Positions 1 through 8,821 are shown, counted from the stretch's first letter. The stretch is DNA of 64,000 nucleotides from Flavobacteriaceae bacterium (GCA_029238515.1 JAQWFW010000013.1:1-64000); one strand, 5' to 3'. Numbers and translations are program-made. Notes: a model not told the origin generated them from the sequence alone.

Positions 1-2
1 TT

Positions 3-710
3 ATAGCACCACTTAATGCACAGCAAAAAGTAGATTTTCATCCATTAGGGGATTTGGAGGCGGTAGAGAACACGCTTAAAAAAGGAGAAACCTGTGCTGT
101 TATTATTGAATGTATTCAAGGAGTAGGTGGGTTAGATCAAAGTACTACAGCGTTTTGTCAAGGACTAGAAATACTTTGTAAAACTTATGGTGCTGTATTC
201 ATTGCCGACGAGGTGCAATCTGGTTTTGGGCGTAGTGGTGATTTTTTCGCCTTTCAAAAACACGGCATTACGCCACATATTATTTCAATAGCAAAAGGAA
301 TGGGAAATGGTTTTCCAGTCGGGGGTATTTTGATTCATCCAGAGATCGAAGCGTCTTACGGACTTTTAGGAACCACTTTTGGCGGAAATCATTTGGCATG
401 TGCAGCTACTCTTAGTGTTTTAGACGTATTAAAGGGTCAAAATTTGATGAATAATGCACAACAAATGGAGCTCTATTTTAGGGAACTTGCCAAAGATATT
501 CCTCAAATTGTTCAACTTAAGGGTAGAGGTTTGATGCTCGGATTGGAATTTGAATTCCCAGTTGCTGAATTAAGGAAATCACTGCTTTTCAACCATAGGA
601 TATTCACAGGAAGTTCCAAAAACCCAAATTTGATACGCATTTTACCTCCCTTAACGATAAAAAAAGACCACATCGAAACTTTTTTCAGCGCTTTAAAACA
701 AGAATTATGA
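3..710 (+). CDS. argD: Acetyl/succinylornithine aminotransferase, 5' end cut by window
   Basis: PLP-dependent class III aminotransferase of arginine synthesis. It converts N-acyl-glutamate semialdehyde to N-acyl-ornithine with glutamate as amino donor. The reading frame is open to the left edge, so only the C-terminal part (about 235 residues) is visible. The class III signature is clear: FIADEVQSGFGRSG, then the PLP-lysine region SIAKGMGNGFPVGG, then TTFGGNHLACAA. The stop overlaps the next start by 4 bases (ATGA), indicating one operon with translational coupling. The downstream transcarbamylase decides whether the acyl group is acetyl or succinyl; a succinylated pathway is likely (see argF'). 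Confidence 0.93.
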   Translation: MAPLNAQQKVDFHPLGDLEAVENTLKKGETCAVIIECIQGVGGLDQSTTAFCQGLEILCKTYGAVFIADEVQSGFGRSGDFFAFQKHGITPHIISIAKGMGNGFPVGGILIHPEIEASYGLLGTTFGGNHLACAATLSVLDVLKGQNLMNNAQQMELYFRELAKDIPQIVQLKGRGLMLGLEFEFPVAELRKSLLFNHRIFTGSSKNPNLIRILPPLTIKKDHIETFFSALKQEL

Positions 711-1642
711 ATCACTTTTTAAACATCAACAGCATCAAAGACTTGAACAAAACCGTTCAAGATGCTCTTGCATTGAAAGCCAATCCATATGTTTACAGCA
801 GTCTTGGTGCACAAAAGACATTGGTGTTATTATTTTTTAATGCCAGTTTGCGCACACGAATCAGCACAGAATTGGCGGCCAAAAATTTGGGGATGAATGT
901 CATTGTTTTAAATGTCAATGACGCATGGCAATTAGAGTTTGAAGAAGGAGCCGTCATGAATTTACAATCCTCAGAACACATAAAAGAAGCTGCACAAGTT
1001 ATTTCGCAGTATGCGTCAATCATTGGTGTAAGAGCATTTCCAACCTTATCCGACAAAGCAAAGGACCAATCCGAATGGATTTTGAATGCGTTTGCTTCAT
1101 ATGCAACAGCTCCAATAGTTAATATGGAAAGCGCAATTGCACATCCTTTGCAGGGACTTGCAGACGCTATTACAATTTTAGAGCAAAGCAAGAAAAAAAA
1201 GCCAAAGGTTGTACTTTCATGGGCGCCACACCCAAAAGCATTACCCCATGCTGTTGCAAACTCATTTGTGCAAACCATGCAGCGTTTGGAGGTTGATTTA
1301 AGCATTACTCATCCTGAAGGATATGATTTAGACCCTTCAATTGTAAAACATACGCCTGTATCTTATCATCAAAGTGAGGCACTTCAAAATGCCGATTTTG
1401 TGTATGTTAAAAACTGGAGTAGTTTTAATGATTATGGAAAAATTTTAGATCCTAAAGAGGATTGGATGCTAACAAAAACTAAAATTGGTGATGCAAAATT
1501 CATGCATTGCCTGCCAGTTCGTCGAAATGTGGTAGTAGAAGATACAGTACTCGATAGCCCACAATCTTTATGTATCGAACAATCGAACAATCGAACATTC
1601 GCAGCACAAATTGTGCTTAAACAACTTTTAGAATCGTTATGA
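707..1642 (+). CDS. argF': N-succinyl- (or N-acetyl-) ornithine transcarbamylase
   Basis: Transfers a carbamoyl group to an N-acylated ornithine, replacing ordinary ornithine transcarbamylase; cytoplasmic. It is 311 aa, the usual family length. Carbamoyl-phosphate loop FFNASLRTR at about 43-51, HPLQGLAD at 146-153, and the HCLPVRR loop at 267-273, all characteristic of the acylornithine branch. At the position that separates acetyl- from succinyl-specific enzymes (Glu in Xanthomonas, Pro in Bacteroides, by recalled alignment) this protein has Ser89 just before EHIKEA. Ser there was reported to favour N-succinylornithine, so succinyl is the better guess. It overlaps both argD and argB by 4 bases. 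Confidence 0.93.
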   Translation: MNHFLNINSIKDLNKTVQDALALKANPYVYSSLGAQKTLVLLFFNASLRTRISTELAAKNLGMNVIVLNVNDAWQLEFEEGAVMNLQSSEHIKEAAQVISQYASIIGVRAFPTLSDKAKDQSEWILNAFASYATAPIVNMESAIAHPLQGLADAITILEQSKKKKPKVVLSWAPHPKALPHAVANSFVQTMQRLEVDLSITHPEGYDLDPSIVKHTPVSYHQSEALQNADFVYVKNWSSFNDYGKILDPKEDWMLTKTKIGDAKFMHCLPVRRNVVVEDTVLDSPQSLCIEQSNNRTFAAQIVLKQLLESL

Positions 1643-2418
1643 ATCAATCGTTAAGTATCGTAAAAATAGGGGGTCACATTCTTGATGACCCTATAGCCAA
1701 AAAGGACTTTTTAAGTGATTTTTCAAAATTAGAAGGGCTTAAAATTTTGGTGCATGGCGGGGGAAGATCCGCCTCAGCATTAGCCGAACAAATGCAATTA
1801 AACGTTCAGATGGTCAATGGGCGACGCATCACAGATGCCAAAACTCTAGAAGTTATTACAATGGTTTATTCGGGAAAAATCAACACCTCAATTGTGGCTG
1901 AACTTCAAGGATTGAATTGTAATGCAGTTGGGTGTTCTGGTGCAGACGCCAACAGTATACAGTCCGATAAACGTCCTGTTTCTGACATTGATTTTGGTTT
2001 TGTAGGTGATATTCAAGCGGTTAACTCTAGCTATATCTCATTGTTGTTACATGCTGATTTGGTTCCTGTTTTTTCTGCAATTACCCACGATAATAAAGGT
2101 CAATTGCTGAATACTAATGCAGACACCATTGCAGCAACATTAGCCATTGCTTTGGCATCAGAATTTGAAGTTACTTTGTACTATTGCTTTGAAAAGCAAG
2201 GCGTTTTAGAAGACAAAGACATACCATCTTCACTCATTACATCAATCGATCAATCAAGGTATCAAGACCTTTTAACCCAAGGTATTATTTCTGATGGGAT
2301 GTTGCCGAAATTAAAAAATTGTTTTGACGCACTCGAAGGTCAAGTTTCTAAAGTATGTATTGGTCAGCCAAGCATGCTTTCAAGCCATTCCACAAACTAT
2401 ACAACTTTGACGCTATGA
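1639..2418 (+). CDS. argB: N-acetyl/succinylglutamate kinase
   Basis: Amino-acid kinase family enzyme that phosphorylates the gamma-carboxylate of N-acylglutamate, the second step of arginine synthesis. It is 259 aa, typical for the short non-hexameric form; I see no long N-terminal arginine-sensing helix. N-terminal lysine motif IVKIGGHILDD (residues 7-17) and the substrate loop VHGGGRSASALAEQM are present, with NADTIAATLAIAL in the nucleotide-binding half. It lies in the arginine operon with 4-base overlaps on both sides. If argF' uses succinylornithine, this enzyme should act on N-succinylglutamate. Confidence 0.93.
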   Translation: MNQSLSIVKIGGHILDDPIAKKDFLSDFSKLEGLKILVHGGGRSASALAEQMQLNVQMVNGRRITDAKTLEVITMVYSGKINTSIVAELQGLNCNAVGCSGADANSIQSDKRPVSDIDFGFVGDIQAVNSSYISLLLHADLVPVFSAITHDNKGQLLNTNADTIAATLAIALASEFEVTLYYCFEKQGVLEDKDIPSSLITSIDQSRYQDLLTQGIISDGMLPKLKNCFDALEGQVSKVCIGQPSMLSSHSTNYTTLTL

Positions 2419-3482
2419 TAACTATAGATTCTCTTACGAACTCAGCTATAGAATTACTAAAAAATTTGATCGGAACCCCTTCTTTTTCATCTGAAGAAGA
2501 TCCCACTGCTCAACTTTTGGAACAATGGTTTGAAAGCTTCGAAATACCATACCATCGACATCAAAATAATGTTTGGGCAACAAATAAATCTTTCGACACA
2601 ACAAAACCTACACTTTTACTCAATTCTCATCACGACACAGTGAAACCAAACAGCGGTTACACGAAAAACCCTTTTGATGCGCATGTAGAATCTGGCAAAT
2701 TATTCGGACTTGGGAGTAACGATGCTGGGGGTTGCTTGGTATCGCTTTTGGCGACATTTACTTATTTCTATAACAAAGAGTCTTTGAATTATAACCTCGT
2801 GTTCGTAGGTTCTGCCGAGGAAGAAAGCAGTGGTCCAAATGGCCTTAACAGCATGCTTGATGTGATTCCAAAAATTGATGTTGCTATCGTTGGAGAACCA
2901 ACTCAAATGCAATTGGCCATCGCAGAAAAAGGATTAGTTGTTTTTGATGTTGAGGTTTTAGGCACTCCAGGTCATGCAGCACATCCCAATGACAACAATG
3001 CACTTTATAAGGCAATTCCAGTAATGGAGTGGATCAAGAATTATAAGTTTGACAAACACTCTAGTACTTTAGGAAATGTAAAAATGACTCTCACTCAGAT
3101 AAATGCTGGTCAGCAGCACAATGCCATTCCTGCCAAGGTTTCTATGGTTGTCGATATTCGTGTAAATGACTGTTATTCAAATGCTGAGGTGGTAGAAATC
3201 ATTCAAAAACATTTGCCTAATGCTGTAGTCAAGCCACGAAGTACAAATTTGAATTCTTCATCAATTCCAAAAAACCATCCATTAGTTTTGGCGGGTATCG
3301 AGTTGGGTCGAGAAACATACGGATCACCTACCTTATCGGATCAATCTGTATTGAGTTGTCCTTCTTTGAAATTAGGTCCTGGCGACAGTACTCGATCCCA
3401 TACTGCAGATGAGTTTATTTTTTTGGAGGAAATAGAAGAAGGAATCGCATTATACATTCAATTATTAACAAAAATACTTTAA
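2415..3482 (+). CDS. argE: N-acetyl/succinylornithine or -citrulline deacylase, M20 family
   Basis: Zinc-dependent M20 amidohydrolase that removes the acyl group late in the pathway. In organisms with acylornithine transcarbamylase the natural substrate is the N-acylcitrulline. The metal site is visible: LLLNSHHDTVKP (His then Asp), GSNDAGGC (bridging Asp), GSAEEESSGPNG (catalytic Glu pair) and VGEPTQMQ. I chose the ATG at 2415, which overlaps the argB stop by 4 bases as elsewhere in the operon, rather than an in-frame start 60 bases upstream inside argB. This gives 355 aa, normal for the family. Confidence 0.9.
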   Translation: MITIDSLTNSAIELLKNLIGTPSFSSEEDPTAQLLEQWFESFEIPYHRHQNNVWATNKSFDTTKPTLLLNSHHDTVKPNSGYTKNPFDAHVESGKLFGLGSNDAGGCLVSLLATFTYFYNKESLNYNLVFVGSAEEESSGPNGLNSMLDVIPKIDVAIVGEPTQMQLAIAEKGLVVFDVEVLGTPGHAAHPNDNNALYKAIPVMEWIKNYKFDKHSSTLGNVKMTLTQINAGQQHNAIPAKVSMVVDIRVNDCYSNAEVVEIIQKHLPNAVVKPRSTNLNSSSIPKNHPLVLAGIELGRETYGSPTLSDQSVLSCPSLKLGPGDSTRSHTADEFIFLEEIEEGIALYIQLLTKIL

Positions 3483-3485
3483 ACG

Positions 3486-4766
3486 ATGAAACTTTGGGAC
3501 AAAGGAATTTCTATTGACAAAACCATTGAAGCGTTCACGGTTGGTGACGATCGAGCCATAGATTTACATATCGCTGGTTATGATTTACGTGCTTCTTTGG
3601 CACATGCCAAAATGTTAGCACATATAGAAATTTTGGATAAGAATGAGCTCAAACAAGTTGAACTCGCTATTGCCGAACTTGAAAAAGAAATTGAAACTGG
3701 AGCGTTTAAAATTGAAGATGATTTTGAAGATGTACACTCCAAAATCGAGTATGAACTTACTCAGCGTATTGGTGCTGCAGGAAAGAAAATACACACTGCT
3801 CGATCTAGGAATGATCAAGTTCTTGTGGCTCTGCAATTATATTATAAAGACAATTTAGACATTGTTCAAAGACAAATCAAAGTATTGTTTGACACCCTAA
3901 TATCTCTTGCTGACCAGCATAAGTCTGAATTGTTGCCAGGATATACTCATCTCCAAGTGGCTATGCCATCTTCTTTTGGACTTTGGTTTTCTGCCTATGC
4001 AGAAACACTTATAGACGATGTTTTGGTACTACAATCAGCTCAGAAAATCGTGGATCAAAATCCATTAGGATCCGCTGCGGGTTATGGAAGCTCTTTCCCT
4101 ATAGATCGAAAAATGACTACAGACTTATTACAATTCTCTGATTTGAAGTACAATGTAGTGGCGGCGCAAATGGCACGAGGAAAAAATGAACAGATTATTG
4201 CCTCTAGTTTGGGGAATTTAGCATGTACTCTTTCAAAGTTTGCAATGGATATTTGCTTATATATGAGTCAGAACTTTGGATTTATTAGTTTTCCTGAGCA
4301 TTTAACAACTGGAAGTAGCATTATGCCGCACAAAAAAAATCCAGACGTTTTTGAGTTGATTCGTGCAAAATGTAATAGTCTACAAAGTTTATCTTCTCAA
4401 ATACAAATGATGACAAACAACTTGCCAAGTGGTTATCATCGTGATTTTCAATTATTGAAATCTCCTGTTATTTCTGCTTTTGAAACCATCAAAACAGTTT
4501 TGTCCATTTTTGATTATGGATTACAACATATTGAAGTTAAACCAGTAGATTTAGATGATGAAAAGTACAAATATTTGTTTACCGTAGACAGCATAAACGC
4601 TTTGGTACAAAATGGCGCAACTTTTAGAGCGGCCTATAAGGTTGTTGGAGAGCAAGTTCAAAAGGGGACATACGTTTCCGATTCGCGACAACAACACACG
4701 CACATTGGCAGTATTGATCACTTGGCCTTAGATCAAATTAAGGCCAAGTTCCCAAGTTTAGATTAG
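3486..4766 (+). CDS. argH: Argininosuccinate lyase
   Basis: Last step of arginine synthesis: argininosuccinate is split to arginine and fumarate. Fumarase/aspartase superfamily, 426 aa. The superfamily signature GSSIMPHKKNP is at about residue 276, HTARSRNDQV near residue 100 and the helix TAGYTHLQ-type segment PGYTHLQVAMPS near 155. The gene starts 3 bases after argE and closes the operon. Its 3' end overlaps the convergent DUF2490 gene by 4 bases, leaving no space for a dedicated terminator. argC, argG and the first acyltransferase are not in this window and presumably lie upstream. Confidence 0.95.
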   Translation: MKLWDKGISIDKTIEAFTVGDDRAIDLHIAGYDLRASLAHAKMLAHIEILDKNELKQVELAIAELEKEIETGAFKIEDDFEDVHSKIEYELTQRIGAAGKKIHTARSRNDQVLVALQLYYKDNLDIVQRQIKVLFDTLISLADQHKSELLPGYTHLQVAMPSSFGLWFSAYAETLIDDVLVLQSAQKIVDQNPLGSAAGYGSSFPIDRKMTTDLLQFSDLKYNVVAAQMARGKNEQIIASSLGNLACTLSKFAMDICLYMSQNFGFISFPEHLTTGSSIMPHKKNPDVFELIRAKCNSLQSLSSQIQMMTNNLPSGYHRDFQLLKSPVISAFETIKTVLSIFDYGLQHIEVKPVDLDDEKYKYLFTVDSINALVQNGATFRAAYKVVGEQVQKGTYVSDSRQQHTHIGSIDHLALDQIKAKFPSLD

Positions 4767-5443
4767 TCTTCGGACTTGCTTAAATCCGTATTAAAAATCA
4801 AACCAAACTGTAAAAATGTTTTCGCTGTTGTTTGCACTTCTTGACGCAGTAGCCCAACTTGAATGTGTATGTTTTCTGCATACTGATATCCAAAACCACC
4901 GTAAAGTCGATTACGGTCAAAAAAGTTGCGTTTATCATTTATGAATAGTTCGTCATAAACGCCTAAGTACAATGCGCCTGTTTCAATTTTTGGACGATTT
5001 ATTGGTATAAAAAGCATCAATCGGTAGCGAAACCTCATTTTGAAATCATCTTCAATATAGCGTTCTTCTAATCGGTAACGGTGCTCAAATTTTACTCGTC
5101 CAATGGTATTTGATGTTAAAAACTGTTGCCAAATACGATGTTCTTCAACTTCTGGACTTTTACGGTCGGATTCATAATCGTAATTTCCAATATATGCATA
5201 TCCAAATGTTGCAGAGGTATTGGGTTTAAAGTGATAATTCAACCCTGTTCGAAGTAAAAGTTGTTCGACATTTGTTGGACTAATGGTATGATTTCGGTAC
5301 TGTGCTTCGGTGTGAATACTAAATTTTTCACTGATTTTATTGGTGCCAAAATACATAAGCCAGTTCCCTGTATCATTTTGTGCTCCAAGAAACATTGACC
5401 CCCAAAAAAGGAGGCCAATGCATAGTGCTTTTTTCATTCTCAT
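4763..5443 (-). CDS. DUF2490 family outer-membrane protein
   Basis: A 226-residue exported protein with a signal peptide ending near FLGAQ (about residue 22) and alternating aromatic/charged strands typical of a small outer-membrane beta barrel. The opening NWLMYFGTNKISEKF and repeated YRYRLEERY-type strands match the DUF2490 family of Bacteroidota; its function is unknown. A start at either Met1 or Met3 is possible. It is the last gene of a three-gene set (sulP, carbonic anhydrase, this one) and starts 3 bases after the carbonic anhydrase stop, so a link to anion handling is possible but unproven. Confidence 0.8.
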   Translation of the reverse strand: MRMKKALCIGLLFWGSMFLGAQNDTGNWLMYFGTNKISEKFSIHTEAQYRNHTISPTNVEQLLLRTGLNYHFKPNTSATFGYAYIGNYDYESDRKSPEVEEHRIWQQFLTSNTIGRVKFEHRYRLEERYIEDDFKMRFRYRLMLFIPINRPKIETGALYLGVYDELFINDKRNFFDRNRLYGGFGYQYAENIHIQVGLLRQEVQTTAKTFLQFGLIFNTDLSKSED

Positions 5444-5446
5444 GAT

Positions 5447-6073
5447 TTAAAAAAAGTTTACATGACCTGTTTTAATGTCATACATTCCGCCAATAATTTG
5501 AATTGCTCCAGCATCTTCCATGTCTTTTAAAACTTCACTCGATGAGCGGATGTTATCAATAGTCATGAGTACACTTTTCTTAGCAACTTCATTTACAAAA
5601 TCAATATTTGCAGAAGTTCTTTGACTTTCGTCTTGCGGTTCTGTAACGGCTTCTACAGCAGGTTCAATTTTATTAATCAGTGCAGTAAGATTTCCAAGGC
5701 GAGCATGGTCACATGCCCCTTTGACTGCGCCACAAGCCGTATGTCCAAGGACAACAACTAGTTTTGTTCCGGCAAGTTTACAAGCAAATTCCATACTACC
5801 CAGGATATCTTCATTTACGAAATTTCCTGCAATCCTTACGCTGAAAATATCGCCCATTCCTTGATCAAAAATATGTTCAGACGAAACTCTAGAGTCGATA
5901 CAACTCAGTACCGTTGCAAAAGGATATTGTCCTGTACTTGTTTGTTCTACTTGTTTCATGAGATCTCTTTGTACTTGAGCACCATTAACAAATCTTGTAT
6001 TTCCTTCTTTAAGTGCGGCAAGTGCACTTATTGGCGTCATTTGATTTTGTGTGTCTTTAGTATGTGCATTCAT
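5447..6073 (-). CDS. Beta-class carbonic anhydrase
   Basis: Interconverts CO2 and bicarbonate. It is 208 aa with the complete beta-class zinc site: Cys58, Asp60 and Arg62 in VLSCIDSRV, then His111 and Cys114 in GHTACGAVKGA. No signal peptide is apparent, so the enzyme should be cytoplasmic. It lies 33 bases downstream of the SulP transporter gene and is surely co-transcribed. The pairing suggests that imported bicarbonate is equilibrated with CO2 inside the cell, supplying carboxylases and pH balance. The Cys/Asp-Arg/His/Cys set is intact, so there is no sign of inactivation. Confidence 0.94.
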   Translation of the reverse strand: MNAHTKDTQNQMTPISALAALKEGNTRFVNGAQVQRDLMKQVEQTSTGQYPFATVLSCIDSRVSSEHIFDQGMGDIFSVRIAGNFVNEDILGSMEFACKLAGTKLVVVLGHTACGAVKGACDHARLGNLTALINKIEPAVEAVTEPQDESQRTSANIDFVNEVAKKSVLMTIDNIRSSSEVLKDMEDAGAIQIIGGMYDIKTGHVNFF

Positions 6074-6106
6074 TGTGTTTGTATTTTTGTGTTAATATTT
6101 TTTAGA

Positions 6107-7699
6107 TTAAATAGTTGGTCGAAGTTTAAAAAATTCAATAAAACTATCGGGATTTTTCACTATTCCTCTTTCGGATATTAGAGTAATATCGATTGATCTA
6201 TTTTTTGCTTTTAATGAAAAATCATCCAAAATTTCAATGATGTCATAATCCAAAAAACGAGTTTTTCGGACATCAATTTCTAAGGCCGAATCCTTACCGA
6301 TGTGTTCCAATTCTTTTAGGATTGCGCCTTTGTTTATAAAGGTAACTTCTTCTGCAAGTGTCATTTTTATTTTTTGAATACCATTACTTTTGTCTTCCAT
6401 ATGTAGAAAGTGTGAGTTCTGAAAGCTTTTTATCAGAATAACGATAATTCCAACAGCCAGCCCAAGTCCGATACCAACCAAAAGGTCGGTAAAAATAATT
6501 CCTAAAACAGTAACGACAAAAGGTACAAATTGTTTCCACCCTTGAGCGTAAATCGAAAGAAAAAGTTTTGGTTTTGCAAGTTTGTATCCTACAATAAGCA
6601 ATATCGAAGCGAGAACAGACAATGGGATATTATTCAAAAGTCTTGGAATAATCAAAACAGAAAGCAACAATAAAAACCCATGAACAATTGCAGAAGTTTT
6701 TGTTTTTCCTCCAGATTGTATATTTGCTGAACTTCGTACAATTACTTGCGTGATAGGGAGACCTCCAATCAGCCCTGAAACAATGTTTCCTGTGCCCTGA
6801 GCAAAAAGCTCTCTATTGGTTGGCGTAACTCTTTTTCTAGGGTCTAGTTTGTCAGTAGCTTCAACACAGAGCAAGGTTTCTAGACTGGCTACCAATGCGA
6901 TGGTAAATGCTGTAATCCAAATTTCTGGATTTGTAATTTGATTGAAATTAGGTGTTGTAAATTGCCCAAAAAACGAAGATAGATCACCAGGAACAGGTAC
7001 ACTAACAAGCAAGCTAGAGTCTATGCTCCAGAAATCATTTTCTTTGGAAAGTAGATAAAAGATGATTCCAGCGGCAACGGCAACCAAAGGCCCTTGTATG
7101 ATTTGAAAAATCTTGCTCTTTTTGGAAAACACGTTTTCCCAAAGAAGTAAAATTATGAGGCCCAAAACCGCAATGACTGTAGCTCCAGGGCTAATATAGT
7201 TGATGCTGTTGAAGAGTTCAGAAAATGTATTGCCACCATCTGATGCAGCAAATGCAAAGTCGCCTTCTAGAGCTTTATTGTACCCAAAGAAGTGTGGAAT
7301 TTGTTTTAAAATAATAATAATACCAATTCCGGTAAGCATTCCTTTGATGACTGATGATGGGAAATAATAGCCAATGACTCCTGCTTTTAGTGCTCCAAAA
7401 ACAACTTGAATGACCCCACCAAGAACAACAGCAAGTAAGAAGTTTTCGAATCCGCCAAGTGTACCAATTGAGGTCAACACAATAGCTGCTAGACCTGCAG
7501 CAGGACCGCTCACACCAATAGCAGAGCCACTGAGTGCACCAACAATAATTCCCCCAACAATACCAGCGATTAGGCCGGAAAACAAAGGGGCTCCACTAGC
7601 AAGCGCGATTCCTAAACAAAGCGGAAGCGCTACAAAAAATACAACAATGCTTGCCGGGATGTCTGATTTTAAATTTTTAAATGGATTTAAATGATTCAT
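6107..7699 (-). CDS. SulP/SLC26 family anion transporter with STAS domain, probable bicarbonate uptake
   Basis: A 530-residue inner-membrane permease. About the first 400 residues form the hydrophobic transport core (opening DIPASIVVFFVALPLCLGIALASGAP; Gly/Ala-rich helices; GGLPITQVIVRSS near residue 315). Residues about 430-525 form a cytosolic STAS domain (FINKGAILKELEHIG, then VRKTRFLDYDIIEIL). SulP proteins carry sulfate, bicarbonate or other anions. The carbonic anhydrase directly downstream favours bicarbonate, and I see no sulfate-assimilation genes nearby. An inverted repeat upstream (7722-7748) may be a control site. Confidence 0.88.
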   Translation of the reverse strand: MNHLNPFKNLKSDIPASIVVFFVALPLCLGIALASGAPLFSGLIAGIVGGIIVGALSGSAIGVSGPAAGLAAIVLTSIGTLGGFENFLLAVVLGGVIQVVFGALKAGVIGYYFPSSVIKGMLTGIGIIIILKQIPHFFGYNKALEGDFAFAASDGGNTFSELFNSINYISPGATVIAVLGLIILLLWENVFSKKSKIFQIIQGPLVAVAAGIIFYLLSKENDFWSIDSSLLVSVPVPGDLSSFFGQFTTPNFNQITNPEIWITAFTIALVASLETLLCVEATDKLDPRKRVTPTNRELFAQGTGNIVSGLIGGLPITQVIVRSSANIQSGGKTKTSAIVHGFLLLLSVLIIPRLLNNIPLSVLASILLIVGYKLAKPKLFLSIYAQGWKQFVPFVVTVLGIIFTDLLVGIGLGLAVGIIVILIKSFQNSHFLHMEDKSNGIQKIKMTLAEEVTFINKGAILKELEHIGKDSALEIDVRKTRFLDYDIIEILDDFSLKAKNRSIDITLISERGIVKNPDSFIEFFKLRPTI

Positions 7700-7721
7700 G
7701 AGTTTTCAAAAATTATAGTAC

Positions 7722-7748
7722 ATCTTTCTCTGTATAAATAAGAAAGAT
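7722..7748. promoter_or_regulatory. Inverted repeat upstream of sulP
   Basis: ATCTTTCT at 7722-7729 and its exact reverse complement AGAAAGAT at 7741-7748, separated by 11 bases, lie 23-49 bases before the sulP start codon. The spacing suits a dimeric regulator, but the arms are AT-rich and could arise by chance. The sequence is unrelated to the palindrome at the tetR promoter. Confidence 0.25.
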
Positions 7749-7823
7749 ATAAAGTTAAAATAGGTTGTGTAATCTAATTAGTGTGATGGGCTGTAGATTT
7801 CAGCCGATGTGCCTCGAAAAGCT

Positions 7824-8156
7824 TTATGACAGTTGATGTTTTGGAGGAGGGAGAGTAATATCTATGTCTATACTAAGATGGTTTTTTGTATCTATGATTA
7901 GCTGATATTCAGTAAAATAAATCAATTCAGAAGCAATGGTAAATTGTTGATTAAATTCTTTTTTATGTTCTTTTTCTTCAATATCAATTTTATCAGATTC
8001 ACTAGAATCTGATCCATCACTCCATTCTATATTATAGTCTACATCTAATTCAATATTTAGGATAGGAGTCACGATTTGAAATAAGATTGTCGTGACTAGT
8101 ATTCCAGAAGTAATGAAACGGGTAAAGTATTCTTTATATAACAATTTTAATATCAT
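7824..8156 (-). CDS. Small hypothetical membrane-anchored protein, coupled to tetR
   Basis: A 110-residue protein of unknown function. Residues about 12-33 (FITSGILVTTILFQIVTPIL) form one hydrophobic segment, either a membrane anchor or an uncleaved signal. This is followed by an acidic stretch with SDGSDSSESDKIDIEEKEH, and the protein ends in a proline run (LPPPKHQLS). Its start codon overlaps the stop of the TetR gene by 4 bases, so the two are translationally coupled and the protein is a likely regulon member. The 124-base gap before sulP means the SulP operon may or may not be read from the same transcript. I recognise no family. Confidence 0.65.
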   Translation of the reverse strand: MILKLLYKEYFTRFITSGILVTTILFQIVTPILNIELDVDYNIEWSDGSDSSESDKIDIEEKEHKKEFNQQFTIASELIYFTEYQLIIDTKNHLSIDIDITLPPPKHQLS

Positions 8157-8821
8157 TTTAAAGTGTTAAAAACTAAGTTCGTATAAAAGCGGATAATATT
8201 ATTTCTACCCTCTTCTACGTCCGTAAGTGCGGGTAAATGTTCTGCAAAATAACGTTGATGGTGTGCGCCTTCTATTATGGTAGAGACAAGCATATGCGGG
8301 AACTCATAATTAGAATCATACTCTAAAATAAAATCACTAACACGCTGTACAACCTGCTTGTAGACCATATAAAATCCTTTTTCATTTTCGTCATCTACGT
8401 CTTTGTTGTGGTATGCCTTTGAAGATTCTGTGATGATGATTCTGTTGAGTAAAACTTCATTGATGAAAGAAAAATTACTATCTTGTTTGACCTCTGCAAC
8501 CAATAGCTCAATAGACTTTTTTATTTTTTCCTCGGCATTGTTTAAGCTAGAAGTGTGTAAAACAATTTTATAATCCATCCAACTCCAATACCAATTGATG
8601 AGGTATATGACCAGCATATGTTTGTTTGCATAATAGCGATAAATGGAACTTTCGTTAGAACCAATAGCATCGCCTAGTTTTTTAAACGTAAAAGATTCAA
8701 ATCCTAACGTATTTATCATTTCGATACTTTTGGCAATAATGTCTCTCCCAAGTGTCGAAGATTCGGGATCTTTTACAAAAAGAGTGCTTTTGATTTTAAT
8801 TTGAAGGTTTAAATTTTCCAT
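8153..8821 (-). CDS. TetR/AcrR family transcriptional regulator
   Basis: A 222-residue DNA-binding protein. The N-terminal helix-turn-helix is clear: GRDIIAKSIEMINTLGFESF, then TFKKLGDAIGSNESSIYRYYANK at about residues 25-70, with the usual TetR tail of aromatic residues before helix 4. The rest is a divergent ligand/dimer domain. The frame is open further upstream, but ATG at 8821 is preferred. It gives the normal TetR N-terminus, and a TATATTTG promoter box lies 13 bases upstream on the minus strand. A 17-base palindrome overlaps that box, so autorepression is likely. Ligand unknown. Confidence 0.85.
   Translation of the reverse strand: MENLNLQIKIKSTLFVKDPESSTLGRDIIAKSIEMINTLGFESFTFKKLGDAIGSNESSIYRYYANKHMLVIYLINWYWSWMDYKIVLHTSSLNNAEEKIKKSIELLVAEVKQDSNFSFINEVLLNRIIITESSKAYHNKDVDDENEKGFYMVYKQVVQRVSDFILEYDSNYEFPHMLVSTIIEGAHHQRYFAEHLPALTDVEEGRNNIIRFYTNLVFNTLK

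Noticed and set aside
793-1305. 170-codon antisense frame over argF'
   Set aside because: The opposite strand encodes all transcarbamylase motifs; the antisense product is Cys/Ser-rich without family features.
2355-2414. Upstream start for argE inside argB
   Set aside because: The ATG at 2415 gives the 4-base overlap used by the other genes of the operon and the normal family length.
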